DNA of 64,000 bases, taken from Maribacter halichondriae (GTDB lineage: Bacteria; Bacteroidota; Bacteroidia; Flavobacteriales; Flavobacteriaceae). Positions 1-9,679 of the stretch are shown here, piece after piece. The stretch covers positions 2,486,529-2,550,528 of the forward strand of contig NZ_CP107030.1 of the NCBI RefSeq assembly GCF_027474825.1, written 5' to 3'. A program made the translations under genes and the position numbers. The number at the start of each line of letters is the position of its first letter. Positions within the stretch are counted from its first letter, which is position 1. Below the pieces are notes generated by a model. The model was not told the origin of the DNA. It made no database searches and was given only the letters and a program-made list of their open reading frames with translations.

Positions 1-923
1 TTGGTTCTTGGTTAAGTTATGGTCTGGGCTCCGACAATGATAACCTGCCCACGTTCATCACTTTGATTTCCAAAAATATGGGCGGGCAGCCATTGTATTC
101 CCGATTATGGGGCAACGGATTTTTGCCTACGGAGCATCAGGGCGTTCAGTTCCGTTCCGGAAAAGATCCAGTTTTGTATCTGTCCGACCCTGAGAATTAT
201 GATGGTACCGACCGTCGAAAAATGCTGGATTATTTAGGAAAGTTGAATGAGGTACAGTACGATGCCTACGGCGACCCAGAGATCAATGCGCGGATGGCAC
301 AATATGAAATGGCCTTTCGCATGCAGACCTCGGTACCCGAAGTGACCGATATGTCCGACGAACCGGACTATATTTTCGAGATGTACGGGGAAGATAGCAG
401 GGATCCTGGAACCTATGCGGCGAATTGTTTGATGGCCAGAAAATTATTGGAAAAAGACGTCAAGTTCGTTCAGTTGTATCATCAAGGATGGGACCAACAT
501 ATCGGGTGTCCCGGTGGCGTACGCAACCAAAATAGGTTGACCGATCAGGCCAATGCAGCTCTAATAAAAGATTTAAAGCAACGGGGCATGTTAGAGGATA
601 CACTTGTCATCTGGGGTGGCGAATTCGGCCGCACGGTCTATTCCCAAGGGCAATTGACCGCTGATAATTATGGGCGTGACCACCATCCAAAAGCATTCAC
701 AATGTGGATGACCGGTGCGGGTGTCAAATCCGGATTTACCTATGGCGAAACCGATGACTTTAGTTATAATGTCGTAAAGGATCCAGTGCATGTCCATGAT
801 TTTCATGCCACCCTGTTACATCTTTTCGGTATCGACCACGAACGACTTACTTTCAAACATCAAGGCCGACGCTATCGATTGACCGACGTACATGGGCATG
901 TGGTCAGGGATTTATTGATATAA
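1..923 (+). CDS. DUF1501 family protein, C-terminal part (5' end outside window)
   Basis: The reading frame is open from the first bases (it reads [10 protein letters not shown] from position 3), so the start lies upstream of the window. DUF1501 proteins belong to the alkaline-phosphatase/sulfatase-like fold and are usually exported by Tat. They tend to sit next to a DUF1549/DUF1553 cytochrome-like partner, which would lie off the left edge. Family-typical patches seen here are GGEFGRT, a DHHPK motif and [17 protein letters not shown] near the C terminus. The biochemical role of the family is poorly known; a hydrolytic or sugar-oxidation role is inferred from genomic company such as the sulfatase that follows. 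The stop is TAA at 921-923. Confidence 0.85.
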   Translation, partial: GSWLSYGLGSDNDNLPTFITLISKNMGGQPLYSRLWGNGFLPTEHQGVQFRSGKDPVLYLSDPENYDGTDRRKMLDYLGKLNEVQYDAYGDPEINARMAQYEMAFRMQTSVPEVTDMSDEPDYIFEMYGEDSRDPGTYAANCLMARKLLEKDVKFVQLYHQGWDQHIGCPGGVRNQNRLTDQANAALIKDLKQRGMLEDTLVIWGGEFGRTVYSQGQLTADNYGRDHHPKAFTMWMTGAGVKSGFTYGETDDFSYNVVKDPVHVHDFHATLLHLFGIDHERLTFKHQGRRYRLTDVHGHVVRDLLI

Positions 924-1098
924 ACCGAACAAATCCACCTTTGAACGGATATGTCTTCAATGAACGGCTAAAGGTACGCCACACTTAAGATGTGGAACGG
1001 GTTTGGGTATTCGAATCACCTGTGATGACCTTAAATACATCGCTACTCCGTTAAATTGTTTGCTTTTCCTATTTTTAGGAGATATAAAACATTGTAGT

Positions 1099-2778
1099 AT
1101 GTCATTCCCAATCCATAAATCACTTCCTATTTTAGTTGTTGTGGCGCTTTTGTTTTCCTGTAAAAAAGAAAAGGAAATTGTTGTTCAGAAACCCAACATC
1201 ATTTACATCATGACGGATGACCATACCACGCAAGGTTTTGGAATCTATGGAAGCCGTCTCGCTGGACTAAACCCGACACCCAATTTGGATAAATTGGCCA
1301 ATGAAGGCATGATATTCGATAATGCGTTTGTCAACAATTCCATTTGTGTGCCCAGTCGTGCTGCTATTATAACCGGGCAACGTGCACAGACTAACGGCGT
1401 GTTAGATCTGGAAGGGAATATTCCTCCCGAGAAACAATACCTTCCCAAGGAAATGAAGAAATTGGGCTATCAAACGGCCATTGTGGGCAAGTGGCATTTG
1501 GAAAAAGAACCGGCCGCATTCGACTACTATCAGGTCTTGCCCTCTCAAGGAAAGTATTTCGACCCTGAATTTCGGGTCCAGGGCGAAAAACCGTGGCCTG
1601 AAAACATGATACAAACAAAAGGCCATTCCTCAGACATTATCACCGATGCCACTTTAGAATATTTGAAAAATAAGCGAGACCCGAACAAGCCATTTTTTTT
1701 AATGCACCACTACAAGGCTCCCCATGACGATTTTGAATACGCCACGCGCTATGAAGATTATCTGGCCGACACTTTCATTCCCGAACCTGAAAGTCTTTAT
1801 AAAATGGGCAACCATGGCTCCGAGGCGGTGCGCGGCAAAAATGATTCTCTGACACGAATTATGGGTTCCTCCGTTTCACATCGTAATTTGATTCGCAATC
1901 AGGCGATGAATATTTATTGGAACGATAGCACTATTTACAAACAATATCGAAATGCGAGGGATATAAAACCTGAAGAATACGAAAAATGGAAAATGGATGA
2001 AACCGAGCGAAAATATACAAGCAAGGTCTATCAAGATTATTTAAAAAAATACCTACGATGTGTCAAAGGGGTCGATGACAATATCAAGCGCTTGATCGAT
2101 TATTTAGACGAGGAGGGACTTCTGGAAAATACCATCATCGTTTATACCGGTGATCAAGGTTTTATGCTCGGTGAGCACGATTATATCGATAAACGTTGGA
2201 TGTACGACGAATCGATGCGCATGCCATTTTTTGTCCGTTACCCGACCAAAATAAAAGCAGGAAGCCGTACCGATGCCATCATCAACAATACCGATTTTGC
2301 TCCCACGATGATCGAATTGGCGGGAGGAACCACCCCCGATTATATGCAGGGCAAAAGTTTCAAGACCATTTTAGAAACAGGTTTAGAACCTGCCGATTGG
2401 CAAAAAGCCACCTACCACCGCTATTGGATGCACTTGGCACACCGACATCAAAATCCCGCACATTTCGGCATCCGTACCAAAGACCACAAATTGATTTTTT
2501 ATTATGGAAAATATTGGGTCAACACCGACGACCCGAACGCTGAATGGAACAAAGAGAGCTGGGGCAACGATTTTGCCAATCATACGCCGCCTGCATGGGA
2601 GTTTTACGACCTGAAAAAAGACCCCAAAGAAATGAACAATGTTTATCAAGACCCTGAATATCAAGAGGTAATCACCAATCTGAAAAAGCAGTTGGTCGAA
2701 ATGCGGCAAGAATTAAATGAAACGGATAAGAACTATCCGCATATTCAAAAAGTTATCGATGAACATTGGGATGATTAA
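1099..2778 (+). CDS. S1-family sulfatase, lipoprotein
   Basis: Predicted 559-residue formylglycine-dependent sulfatase. The ATG at 1099 was chosen because it gives a short lipoprotein signal with lipobox LLFSC (Cys21); a longer frame from 1003 would place extra residues before this signal. The metal-binding start of the fold is MTDDH (about 38-42) and the C-V-P-S-R motif begins at Cys83, the residue converted to formylglycine by the maturase. A later DQGF..GEHD block carries the second set of metal ligands. It probably acts in the periplasm or on the outer membrane and removes sulfate esters from algal polysaccharides. It follows the DUF1501 gene by about 175 bases. The substrate cannot be read from the sequence. 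Confidence 0.92.
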   Translation: MSFPIHKSLPILVVVALLFSCKKEKEIVVQKPNIIYIMTDDHTTQGFGIYGSRLAGLNPTPNLDKLANEGMIFDNAFVNNSICVPSRAAIITGQRAQTNGVLDLEGNIPPEKQYLPKEMKKLGYQTAIVGKWHLEKEPAAFDYYQVLPSQGKYFDPEFRVQGEKPWPENMIQTKGHSSDIITDATLEYLKNKRDPNKPFFLMHHYKAPHDDFEYATRYEDYLADTFIPEPESLYKMGNHGSEAVRGKNDSLTRIMGSSVSHRNLIRNQAMNIYWNDSTIYKQYRNARDIKPEEYEKWKMDETERKYTSKVYQDYLKKYLRCVKGVDDNIKRLIDYLDEEGLLENTIIVYTGDQGFMLGEHDYIDKRWMYDESMRMPFFVRYPTKIKAGSRTDAIINNTDFAPTMIELAGGTTPDYMQGKSFKTILETGLEPADWQKATYHRYWMHLAHRHQNPAHFGIRTKDHKLIFYYGKYWVNTDDPNAEWNKESWGNDFANHTPPAWEFYDLKKDPKEMNNVYQDPEYQEVITNLKKQLVEMRQELNETDKNYPHIQKVIDEHWDD

Positions 2779-2787
2779 TTCGAATTC

Positions 2788-2839
2788 AGGCCCCAAAGGC
2801 CTAAGCCTGTCCGCCGTAGGAAGAAGACCTTTGAGGTCT
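2788..2839. terminator. Two small hairpins between convergent genes
   Basis: The 78-base gap between the sulfatase (+) and the permease (-) holds two perfect short inverted repeats, AGGCC-N5-GGCCT at 2788-2802 and AGACCT-TTG-AGGTCT at 2825-2839. There is no clear T-tract, so a role in ending transcription from either side is inferred from position only. Confidence 0.35.
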
Positions 2840-2856
2840 GCGCCCATAACATTCAA

Positions 2857-4179
2857 TTATTGGGTATGGTATTTCTTGTACACGGTTCTTCCGTAGAGGG
2901 CGACCACAAACAGGCACAGAAAGGAAAGCACGAATGAAAACCGCATTTCAGAAGCGCCGAGAAACGTAATATCTTCGTATCCCACGCCACCGAAATCAAG
3001 CATATATCCTTGCAGGTAGGGGAGCAAGGCACCACCAACGATTGCCATGACAAGAAATGCCGCCCCGAATTTGGCATCTTCGCCCTGGCCTTCCAACGCG
3101 ATACCGTAAATCGTCGGGAACATGATCGACATAAATAGGGAAGTAGCTATCAAGGAATAGATTCCCAACATTCCCGGGAGAAAAATGGCTCCTACTAGGG
3201 TAAGCATTCCTCCAAAACCGAAGAACATCAATAATTTGCCAGAATCGATTTTGCTCATAAGGGCCGTACCTATCATTCTTCCTATCAAGAAAACGATATA
3301 ACCCGCCAATCCGTACCAAACAGCCGATTTTGCGTCGATACCTAAGGTTTCTGCATATTGGTACACATACGTCCAACACATAATCTGGGCACCTACATAA
3401 AATGCCTGAGCTACCACTCCGTAAACGAACTTGGGTTGTTTCCAAAGTCGTTTGACGGAATCGGAAAAATTTACTTTCGCCTCTTGATGTTTGTTCTGCG
3501 GCATTTTCATCACACTGATAAGAACAAAGAAAACAGCTACGACCAACCCCAGAATAACGTAGGGATTACGAATAATCTCCAGATCGGAAGTCCGAATCAT
3601 GGCTTTTGCAGATTCTTCTAGGGTGTCATAGATGGGTGTGCCATCTGGTGTGGTATCATCTGATCGTAACGAGCCCAAAACAAAATTCTGCGCGATCAAC
3701 AGCCCCAAAATAGAACCCATCGGATTGAACATCTGTGCAAAGTTCAATCGCTGTGTTGCGGTTTCTTCGGCACCCATAGATAAAATATACGGATTTGAAG
3801 TGGTCTCTAAAAAGGCCAACCCAAAGGTCAAAATATATAGTGCGGTCAAAAAGAAACCATAACTTTCCTTTGCCGCCGCCGGCCAAAAAAGTAGCGCTCC
3901 TGCCGCATATAGTGCCAAGCCTAACAATACCCCTTTTTTATAGGAGTACTTGTTGACGAACAAGGCTGCAGGAATCGCCATCGTAAAATAACCACCATAA
4001 AACGCCAATTGTACCAAAGACGCTTGCGTATTGGTCAATTCGAGCACTTTTTGAAAACCCCGAACCATAGGGTTGGTCATGTCGTTGGCCAGCCCCCAAA
4101 GGGCGAACAGCGAGGTAATCAAAATAAACGGAACGATTACCGCTTTCGATACTATAGAAATTTTTTTGTTTTCGGCCAT
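2857..4179 (-). CDS. MFS sugar:proton symporter, FucP family
   Basis: 440-residue integral membrane protein with about twelve hydrophobic segments. The N-terminal block FALWGLANDMTNPMV and the following QASLVQLAFYGGYF are typical of the L-fucose/glucose-galactose permease (FucP) branch of the major facilitator superfamily. It should import a hexose or deoxyhexose across the inner membrane with protons. It is the last gene of a minus-strand set with an SDR, tagaturonate reductase and an LgoD-like dehydrogenase, so L-galactose, L-fucose or a related sugar is a reasonable cargo. FucP of E. coli is known to accept L-fucose and L-galactose; specificity here is inference. Confidence 0.88.
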   Translation of the reverse strand: MAENKKISIVSKAVIVPFILITSLFALWGLANDMTNPMVRGFQKVLELTNTQASLVQLAFYGGYFTMAIPAALFVNKYSYKKGVLLGLALYAAGALLFWPAAAKESYGFFLTALYILTFGLAFLETTSNPYILSMGAEETATQRLNFAQMFNPMGSILGLLIAQNFVLGSLRSDDTTPDGTPIYDTLEESAKAMIRTSDLEIIRNPYVILGLVVAVFFVLISVMKMPQNKHQEAKVNFSDSVKRLWKQPKFVYGVVAQAFYVGAQIMCWTYVYQYAETLGIDAKSAVWYGLAGYIVFLIGRMIGTALMSKIDSGKLLMFFGFGGMLTLVGAIFLPGMLGIYSLIATSLFMSIMFPTIYGIALEGQGEDAKFGAAFLVMAIVGGALLPYLQGYMLDFGGVGYEDITFLGASEMRFSFVLSFLCLFVVALYGRTVYKKYHTQ

Positions 4180-4203
4180 GGTCGGTTAGTTCTGGTGTTG
4201 GTT

Positions 4204-4998
4204 TTATTCTTCAGTGAGCAAAGATCGATCTAAATGCACATAGCCACCATCGACAAAAATAAACTGGCCGGTCGTGTGCGATGATCTGTCAGAAATCGTA
4301 AATAAACAAACATCGGCAATTTCATCGGTGGTGGTCATACGGTTTTCCAGTGGAATTTTCTTGACAATGGATTTCAATTTCTTCTCACTATCAGGCAATG
4401 TCTTTATCCAAGTATCGTAAGATGGCGTCCAGCTTTCAGCAATGATGATGGCGTTCGAACGAATTCCGAATGGAACAAGGTCCACCGCCCATTCGCGGGT
4501 CAGTCCCAGAACGCCACCTTTTGAGGCAGCGTAGCCTGATGTTCTTCCTTGTCCGGTCAAGGCGACTTTGGATCCAATGTTCAAAATATTTCCTTTGGAT
4601 TTTTTCAGGAAAGGCAAAGCGTGTTTTACGATCAAGAAATAACTGACCATATTAAGTTTAAGGGAATCCATAAATTCCTCATAGGTAGCATCGAGACCTA
4701 CGCCATCGTTTACACCAACATTGTTTAACACAACATCGATTCGACCGTATTTTTTTGCGATGGTATCTACCGCTTTTTCAATTTGTTCTGGATCGGTGAC
4801 ATCCGTTTGACAGAAAATCGCGTCGATTCCCTCTTTCTGTATTTTTTGAACATACCCATAGCCTCTGGCATTTCGGTCGATGACCGCAGGTATGGCACCT
4901 TCTTCGGCCAAACGTCTCAGTATGGTCTCGCCGATACTGCCTTCCTTACCAGCGGCACCGCTGATGACGACTACTTTATCTTTTAAGTGTAAATCCAT
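4204..4998 (-). CDS. SDR family oxidoreductase
   Basis: 264-residue short-chain dehydrogenase/reductase. The nucleotide-binding glycine motif is a slightly extended form (SGAAGKEGSIG) near residue 14, and the catalytic tetrad includes NNVG, a serine near NIGSK and the YAASK motif. The C terminus ends in a family-typical TTGQFIFVDGGYVH stretch. It lies 24 bases upstream of the FucP-type permease gene and 41 bases downstream of the corrected tagaturonate reductase stop, so it is probably co-transcribed with both. A sugar or sugar-acid dehydrogenase role (for example the first oxidation of an imported L-sugar) fits the context but is not proven. Confidence 0.85.
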   Translation of the reverse strand: MDLHLKDKVVVISGAAGKEGSIGETILRRLAEEGAIPAVIDRNARGYGYVQKIQKEGIDAIFCQTDVTDPEQIEKAVDTIAKKYGRIDVVLNNVGVNDGVGLDATYEEFMDSLKLNMVSYFLIVKHALPFLKKSKGNILNIGSKVALTGQGRTSGYAASKGGVLGLTREWAVDLVPFGIRSNAIIIAESWTPSYDTWIKTLPDSEKKLKSIVKKIPLENRMTTTDEIADVCLFTISDRSSHTTGQFIFVDGGYVHLDRSLLTEE

Positions 4999-5039
4999 CC
5001 GCTTCTTGTTTTGAAATTTACAATTAATTTATACTAGGG

Positions 5040-6490
5040 TTAAAGTACTAATTTTAACGCTTTTCGAATCCCCTCCTTTTTTATATGCAGTAAATGCGTT
5101 GAAACCGACATTGCCAAACTTTCGATTTGAGTCAAATCTTCTCCCCAGACCATTTTGTTTTTCAAAACAAGTTCAACAAATTCAAAGGATGTCAATTCGT
5201 TGGAATCCAATTTTTTATAGGAGGAAGAAAAAAATCAAGTACATTCTTATCATCTTTAAAATCGATTTTTTCGCCATTGAATTCGCCTTTATAAAACTGG
5301 ATTAATGCCGATAATCCGAAAACGATGCGTTTGGGTAGTTTTCCTTCTTTTTCCAAATAATCCTTTAAGGTAGGCAAAAGTCGCGCAACGAATTTCGAGG
5401 TACCGTTCAACGAAATACTGATGAGCCGGTGTTTTAAAAGTGGATTTCGGAAACGGTCCAGAACGTCGGCAACAAATTTTTGTTTAACCGAATCATGAAA
5501 ATCCAAAGTCTTAGCTGCTTCTTCCAGCAAAAGCGATTCCACAAAATGACCTACTTCTGGATCGTCCATCGCCTCTTTCACGAAACGGATTCCCGCCAAA
5601 TACCCTACAGGAACCATTGAAGTATGCGCTCCGTTCAGAATACGGACTTTCATTTCACGGTAGGGAACGAGGTCATTGACAAATTCAACGTTTAAGTCTG
5701 TTTTGGAAAAAGGAAGCTCATTTTGCACGATTTCATTTCCTTGGATGACCCAGCTGTGATAATATTCACCGGTGACCAAAAGTTCGTCTTCATATTCCAA
5801 ATCTTTATGAATCGCTTCGGCCCGATCATAGGGATAGCCAGAAACCATACGATCTACCAAAGTGCTGCTAAAATGGTTTGAGGCGTTGATCCAATTTTTA
5901 AAAGCATCGTCCAACTTCCAATGATTGGCATATTTTAAAATACATGCTTTAAGTGCCGCCCCATTGTCCTCTATCAATTCACAGGGCAAGGCTATGCATC
6001 CCTTTAAGATATCGCCTTTGAAATGCCGAAACCGATGATACAACCAAACCGTCAATTTTGCAGGAAACTCTTTGGGCGGATTACCCCCGAACTTATCTTC
6101 CGAATTAAATTTAATGCCTGCTTCCGTAGTATTCGAAACGATGAATCGCATATCAGGATTCTCAGCCAAGGCTAAATATGCATCCCATTCCGAATACGGA
6201 TTGACAATTTTTTGCACACAATCGACCAATTTTTGTTCGGCCATCAATTTGCCATTTTTGATTCCATCCAAGACCACGGTAAATAGTCCTTCTTGTGATT
6301 TCAAGGCATGGTAGTCGCCACGTTCGGTCGGTTTGATAATAACTACACCCGCATTGAAATCAGCTTCTTCATTAAGTACCTGAACCATCCAATCGACAAA
6401 GGCGCGTAGAAAATTGCCTCCCCCGAATTGCATTATTTTTAGGGGCAACTTTTTGGGTCTATTGGAAAGTTCTCTGTTTAATTGAGACAT
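5040..6490 (-). CDS. uxaB: Tagaturonate reductase (UxaB-like), apparent frameshift near C terminus
   Basis: Mannitol-dehydrogenase-superfamily enzyme that would reduce D-tagaturonate to D-altronate with NADH. The N terminus shows the GGGNFLRAF dinucleotide-binding motif (about 23-31), and mid-protein RILNGAHTSM carries conserved catalytic Asn/His positions. The first frame stops early at 5192 after 432 residues. One frame over, a family-typical tail (KMVWGEDLTQI... ending KALKLVL) continues to a TAA at 5040-5042, only 41 bases before the next gene. One missing base between 5211 and 5234 (T6 and A7 runs on the + strand) explains this and restores 483 residues, the usual family length. Likely a sequence error. 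Confidence 0.88.
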
Positions 6491-6502
6491 AAAATAAGCT
6501 AA

Positions 6503-7516
6503 TTAAAAATTGACCGTTGCTTTTATAACTCCATTTGCAGGGTCGAGCCAGCTATCAAAATGCTCGATCATCTCGGTGCAATCCACATTATGTGTAACAA
6601 AGGAATCAATGGGAAAATCTCCATTTGACAACACCGAAATAACATGTTCAAAATCTTCTAATGTAGCATTTCTGCTACAAAGAATCGAAGTTTCCTTGGC
6701 ATGTATCGCGGGATGGGTAAACGTCAATTCTCCTTTTGATAGTCCGACTAAAATATATCGGCCACCGTGGGACATATACTCTGGGCCTGATTCAAGGGCA
6801 TCCTTATGTCCGGTCGCATCGAAAACCGCCGTACACATATCACCTTGGGTAATTTCCTTGATTTTTTCTACGGCGTCAGGTCCTCCTTTGATAACATAAT
6901 CGACCCCAATATCATTTTTGGCATAATCCAAGCGTTGTTGGTTCATGTCAATGGCTATTACCTTTACCTCTATCAATTGAGCCAATTTCATGATACCTAT
7001 ACCAATTGGGCCACAGCCGATAACGACAATGGTTTCGCCAGCCTGAAGTTGTGCCCGTCTTATGGCATGGGCACCGATGGCCAAAGGTTCCACGACGGCC
7101 ATTTCATTGTCGTTCAGATTTTGTGCGGGAATCAACAGATCGATTGGAACGATGATCTTTTCTTGCATGCCACCATCGATATGAATGCCCAAGACACGCA
7201 TACTCATGCAACAATTGGTTTTGCCGTTTCTACAGGCGATACATTCGTTACAGTTTAAATAGGGCATGATGACAACGTTATCGCCGGCCTTTATCCCTTT
7301 GTCATTTTTATCGATTTCGACAATTTGGGTCGCAAGTTCGTGTCCCAAAATTCTCGGATAGGTAAAAAAGGCCTGATTGCCAGCATAGGCATGAAGGTCG
7401 GTGCCACAGATGCCGACTTTTTTGACCCTTAATAAAACTTCTCCGGACTTTCTTTTAGGTTCTTCTTTATCCTTGAGCACGAATTCTCCCGGTTTTTCAC
7501 AAACGATATATTTCAT
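6503..7516 (-). CDS. Zinc-dependent dehydrogenase, LgoD-like (L-galactonate 5-dehydrogenase)
   Basis: 337-residue medium-chain dehydrogenase. The ATG at 7516 (MKYIVCEKPG) is preferred because an upstream extension lacks family similarity. Catalytic zinc ligands are Cys37 in GICGTDLHAY and His59-Glu60 in LGHE; four structural cysteines lie in NCNECIACRNGKTNCC. The run GNQAFFTYPRILGHE and the FKGEL-like SKGELTF block resemble E. coli LgoD (YjjN), which oxidises L-galactonate to D-tagaturonate. The next gene is tagaturonate reductase, its natural partner, 13 bases downstream. The LgoD assignment rests on recalled family sequence and context; another polyol or aldonate substrate is possible. Confidence 0.8.
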   Translation of the reverse strand: MKYIVCEKPGEFVLKDKEEPKRKSGEVLLRVKKVGICGTDLHAYAGNQAFFTYPRILGHELATQIVEIDKNDKGIKAGDNVVIMPYLNCNECIACRNGKTNCCMSMRVLGIHIDGGMQEKIIVPIDLLIPAQNLNDNEMAVVEPLAIGAHAIRRAQLQAGETIVVIGCGPIGIGIMKLAQLIEVKVIAIDMNQQRLDYAKNDIGVDYVIKGGPDAVEKIKEITQGDMCTAVFDATGHKDALESGPEYMSHGGRYILVGLSKGELTFTHPAIHAKETSILCSRNATLEDFEHVISVLSNGDFPIDSFVTHNVDCTEMIEHFDSWLDPANGVIKATVNF

Positions 7517-7710
7517 TATAAGTGTGTTTTGATAATTGCGCGCCGTTGCTTTACATTTTTCAAAGTAAGGCAAACTAGCCCAAATCAACATATTTATTGG
7601 ATTTTTATGCCCAAAGGTTAAGGTGAAAATAAGAAACATTGAAATTAGTTAACCGTATACCTTTAGCATTAACTTCAAATCAAAATGGTAAATTTATAGT
7701 TTAAAATAAA

Positions 7711-8837
7711 ATGCTGAAGTTTTGAGAACGTGTCATGCTGCTATAGCTAATGGGAAAGGCGATTTTATAATCGATGTTATAAAGGTATCCGAACCAAGGT
7801 CTGATGAAGTCCTTGTGAAAATAAAAGCGGCCGGACTTTGCCATACCGATTACGATTCCCTGTGGTGGGGCAAACCCATCGTCATGGGCCATGAAGGTGC
7901 CGGGGTTGTCGAAGCGGTAGGAACGTCGGTTCATAACGTTGAGGTGGGCGATTCAGTAATTTTGAACTGGGCCACTCCCTGTAGAAATTGTTTTCAATGT
8001 AGTTTGGGCAATGAACATATCTGCGAGAAAAATTCCCCGGTGGTTGCTGGTGCGAACGGGTATACCGAAGGCCATGCCCATTTGGATGGCACGCTTTGGA
8101 ACGGCAATCCGATAGAACGATCTTTTAATATCGGCACATTATCGGAATATGCCTTGGTCAAGGCTTCAGCGGTGGTTAAAAATCCGGCTGAACAAATGCC
8201 ATTTGCATCTGCAAGTATCATTAGTTGTGGTGTGATGACTGGGTACGGTTCCGTTGTAAATTCGGCAATAGTAATTCCGGATAGTTCGGTGGTCGTTTTA
8301 GGAACAGGGGGCGTTGGCCTGAGCGTTATTCAAGGTGCCAAGATTTCAGGTGCCTCTAAAATTATTGCCGTCGACATTAATAAAGACCGATTGCAGTTGG
8401 CAAATAAATTTGGGGCGACCCATTTGATCCATGCCGATAAAGCGGATAGGGGATTATTGAATGCCGCACAACAGGTAAAAAAATTGACCGAAAATAGGGG
8501 AGCCGATTATGCCTTTGAATGTACTGCGGTTCCTGAACTTGGAGCGGCCCCTTTGGCCATGGTTCGAAATGCCGGAACTGCCGTTCAAGTAAGTGGGATT
8601 GAACAGGAAATTGTGGTTGACATGAATCTTTTCGAATGGGATAAAATATATATCAATCCCCTGTACGGTGGTTGCAATCCAGAAAGGGATTTTCCTAAAA
8701 TTGTGGGCCATTATGAATCGGGAGCCCTGAAACTGGATGAGATGGTAACTAGAACCTATTCCTTGGAAAACTTACAAGAAGCTTTCGATGATATGGTATC
8801 TGGGAAAAATGCCAAAGGGGTTATCGTTTACGATTAA
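7711..8837 (+). CDS. Zinc-dependent alcohol dehydrogenase (class III-like MDR)
   Basis: About 371-375 residues. The continuous frame is open from a TTG at 7722 (MRTCHAAIANGKG). An A-rich, flavobacterial-looking ATG sits at 7711 one frame off; one missing A at 7717-7718 would give MLKVLRTCHAA, so the true start may be 7711. Catalytic zinc ligands, numbered from 7722, are Cys40 (GLCHTD) and His57-Glu58 (GHEGAG). Structural zinc cysteines are in CRNCFQCSLGNEHIC. GTGGVGLSVIQGA binds NAD(P). The esterase ATG overlaps its stop (TAATG at 8835-8839). The pairing with an esterase recalls formaldehyde dehydrogenase/S-formylthiol hydrolase pairs, but this is inference. Confidence 0.85.
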
Positions 8838-9637
8838 TGCAAACTATGTTTAGAACTACCGAAATATCAGATCCGGAATTCGAAAGCGATAATCTCCGCT
8901 GTATTACGGTAAAGACGCCTAATTTAAATGGGCGAGGTGACATTTGTGTATTTGTGCCTCCTATTGAGGATTTAAAGGATATTCCACTAGTGGTTCTTTT
9001 GCATGGTGTTTATGGCAGTGCTTGGGTTTGGTCGCAAAAGGGCGGGGTACATCGTACCGCTTTGAATATGATTCAAGATGGAAGCATTCCGCCTATGGTC
9101 ATCGCAATGCCTTCTGACGGACTGTGGGGCGATGGCTCGGGATACCTTCGGCATGATGAAAAGGATTTTGAAAAATGGATTGTTGAGGATGTGCCCAAAG
9201 CCATTTTCGAAAATATTCCCCAGACAAGTGAAAAAAGCGATGTATTTATATCAGGACTTTCCATGGGCGGTTTTGGAGCCTTGCGGTTGGGCATAAAATA
9301 TTCGAATCGATTCAAGGCCGTTTCGGCACATTCGTCCATTACCGAGGTGCAGCAGATGGAACTTTTCGTCGAAGAACATTTGGAACACTATTTTCAAGGG
9401 GACGAAAGCGAAAACTCGGTTTTTGGGCTTCTAGGGAATCATTCGGGGAAGCTGCCAAGAATTCGATTCGATTGTGGTAAAGACGACGAACTTATCGAAG
9501 CCAATCGAAAACTGCACCGGCAATTTGAAGATGCGGGCGTAGTTCATCGGTACGAAGAATTTGCAGGAGGCCACGAATGGCCCTATTGGCAAGAACACAT
9601 TAAAAAAACACTGTTGTTCTTTGGTGAAAAGGAATAA
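8837..9637 (+). CDS. Alpha/beta hydrolase, esterase D/putative esterase family
   Basis: 266-residue cytoplasmic-looking esterase with no signal peptide. The oxyanion/nucleophile region is LLHGVYG (about 54-60) and GLSMGG with Ser142; an acidic residue in CGKDDELIEANR and the histidine in AGGHEWPYW complete a likely triad. The family (Pfam putative esterase) includes S-formylglutathione hydrolases and feruloyl or acyl sugar esterases. The start codon overlaps the stop of the alcohol dehydrogenase gene, implying translational coupling, and the PhyH gene follows 42 bases later. Either a formyl-thioester hydrolase or an acyl-sugar esterase would fit. Confidence 0.85.
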   Translation: MQTMFRTTEISDPEFESDNLRCITVKTPNLNGRGDICVFVPPIEDLKDIPLVVLLHGVYGSAWVWSQKGGVHRTALNMIQDGSIPPMVIAMPSDGLWGDGSGYLRHDEKDFEKWIVEDVPKAIFENIPQTSEKSDVFISGLSMGGFGALRLGIKYSNRFKAVSAHSSITEVQQMELFVEEHLEHYFQGDESENSVFGLLGNHSGKLPRIRFDCGKDDELIEANRKLHRQFEDAGVVHRYEEFAGGHEWPYWQEHIKKTLLFFGEKE

Positions 9638-9679
9638 CATAACATTCAAAATAGTATTTTTATTCAAAACTGAACAAGT

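Noticed and set aside
1003-1098. Longer N terminus for the first sulfatase
   Set aside because: It would put 32 residues before a complete lipoprotein signal; the ATG at 1099 fits export much better.
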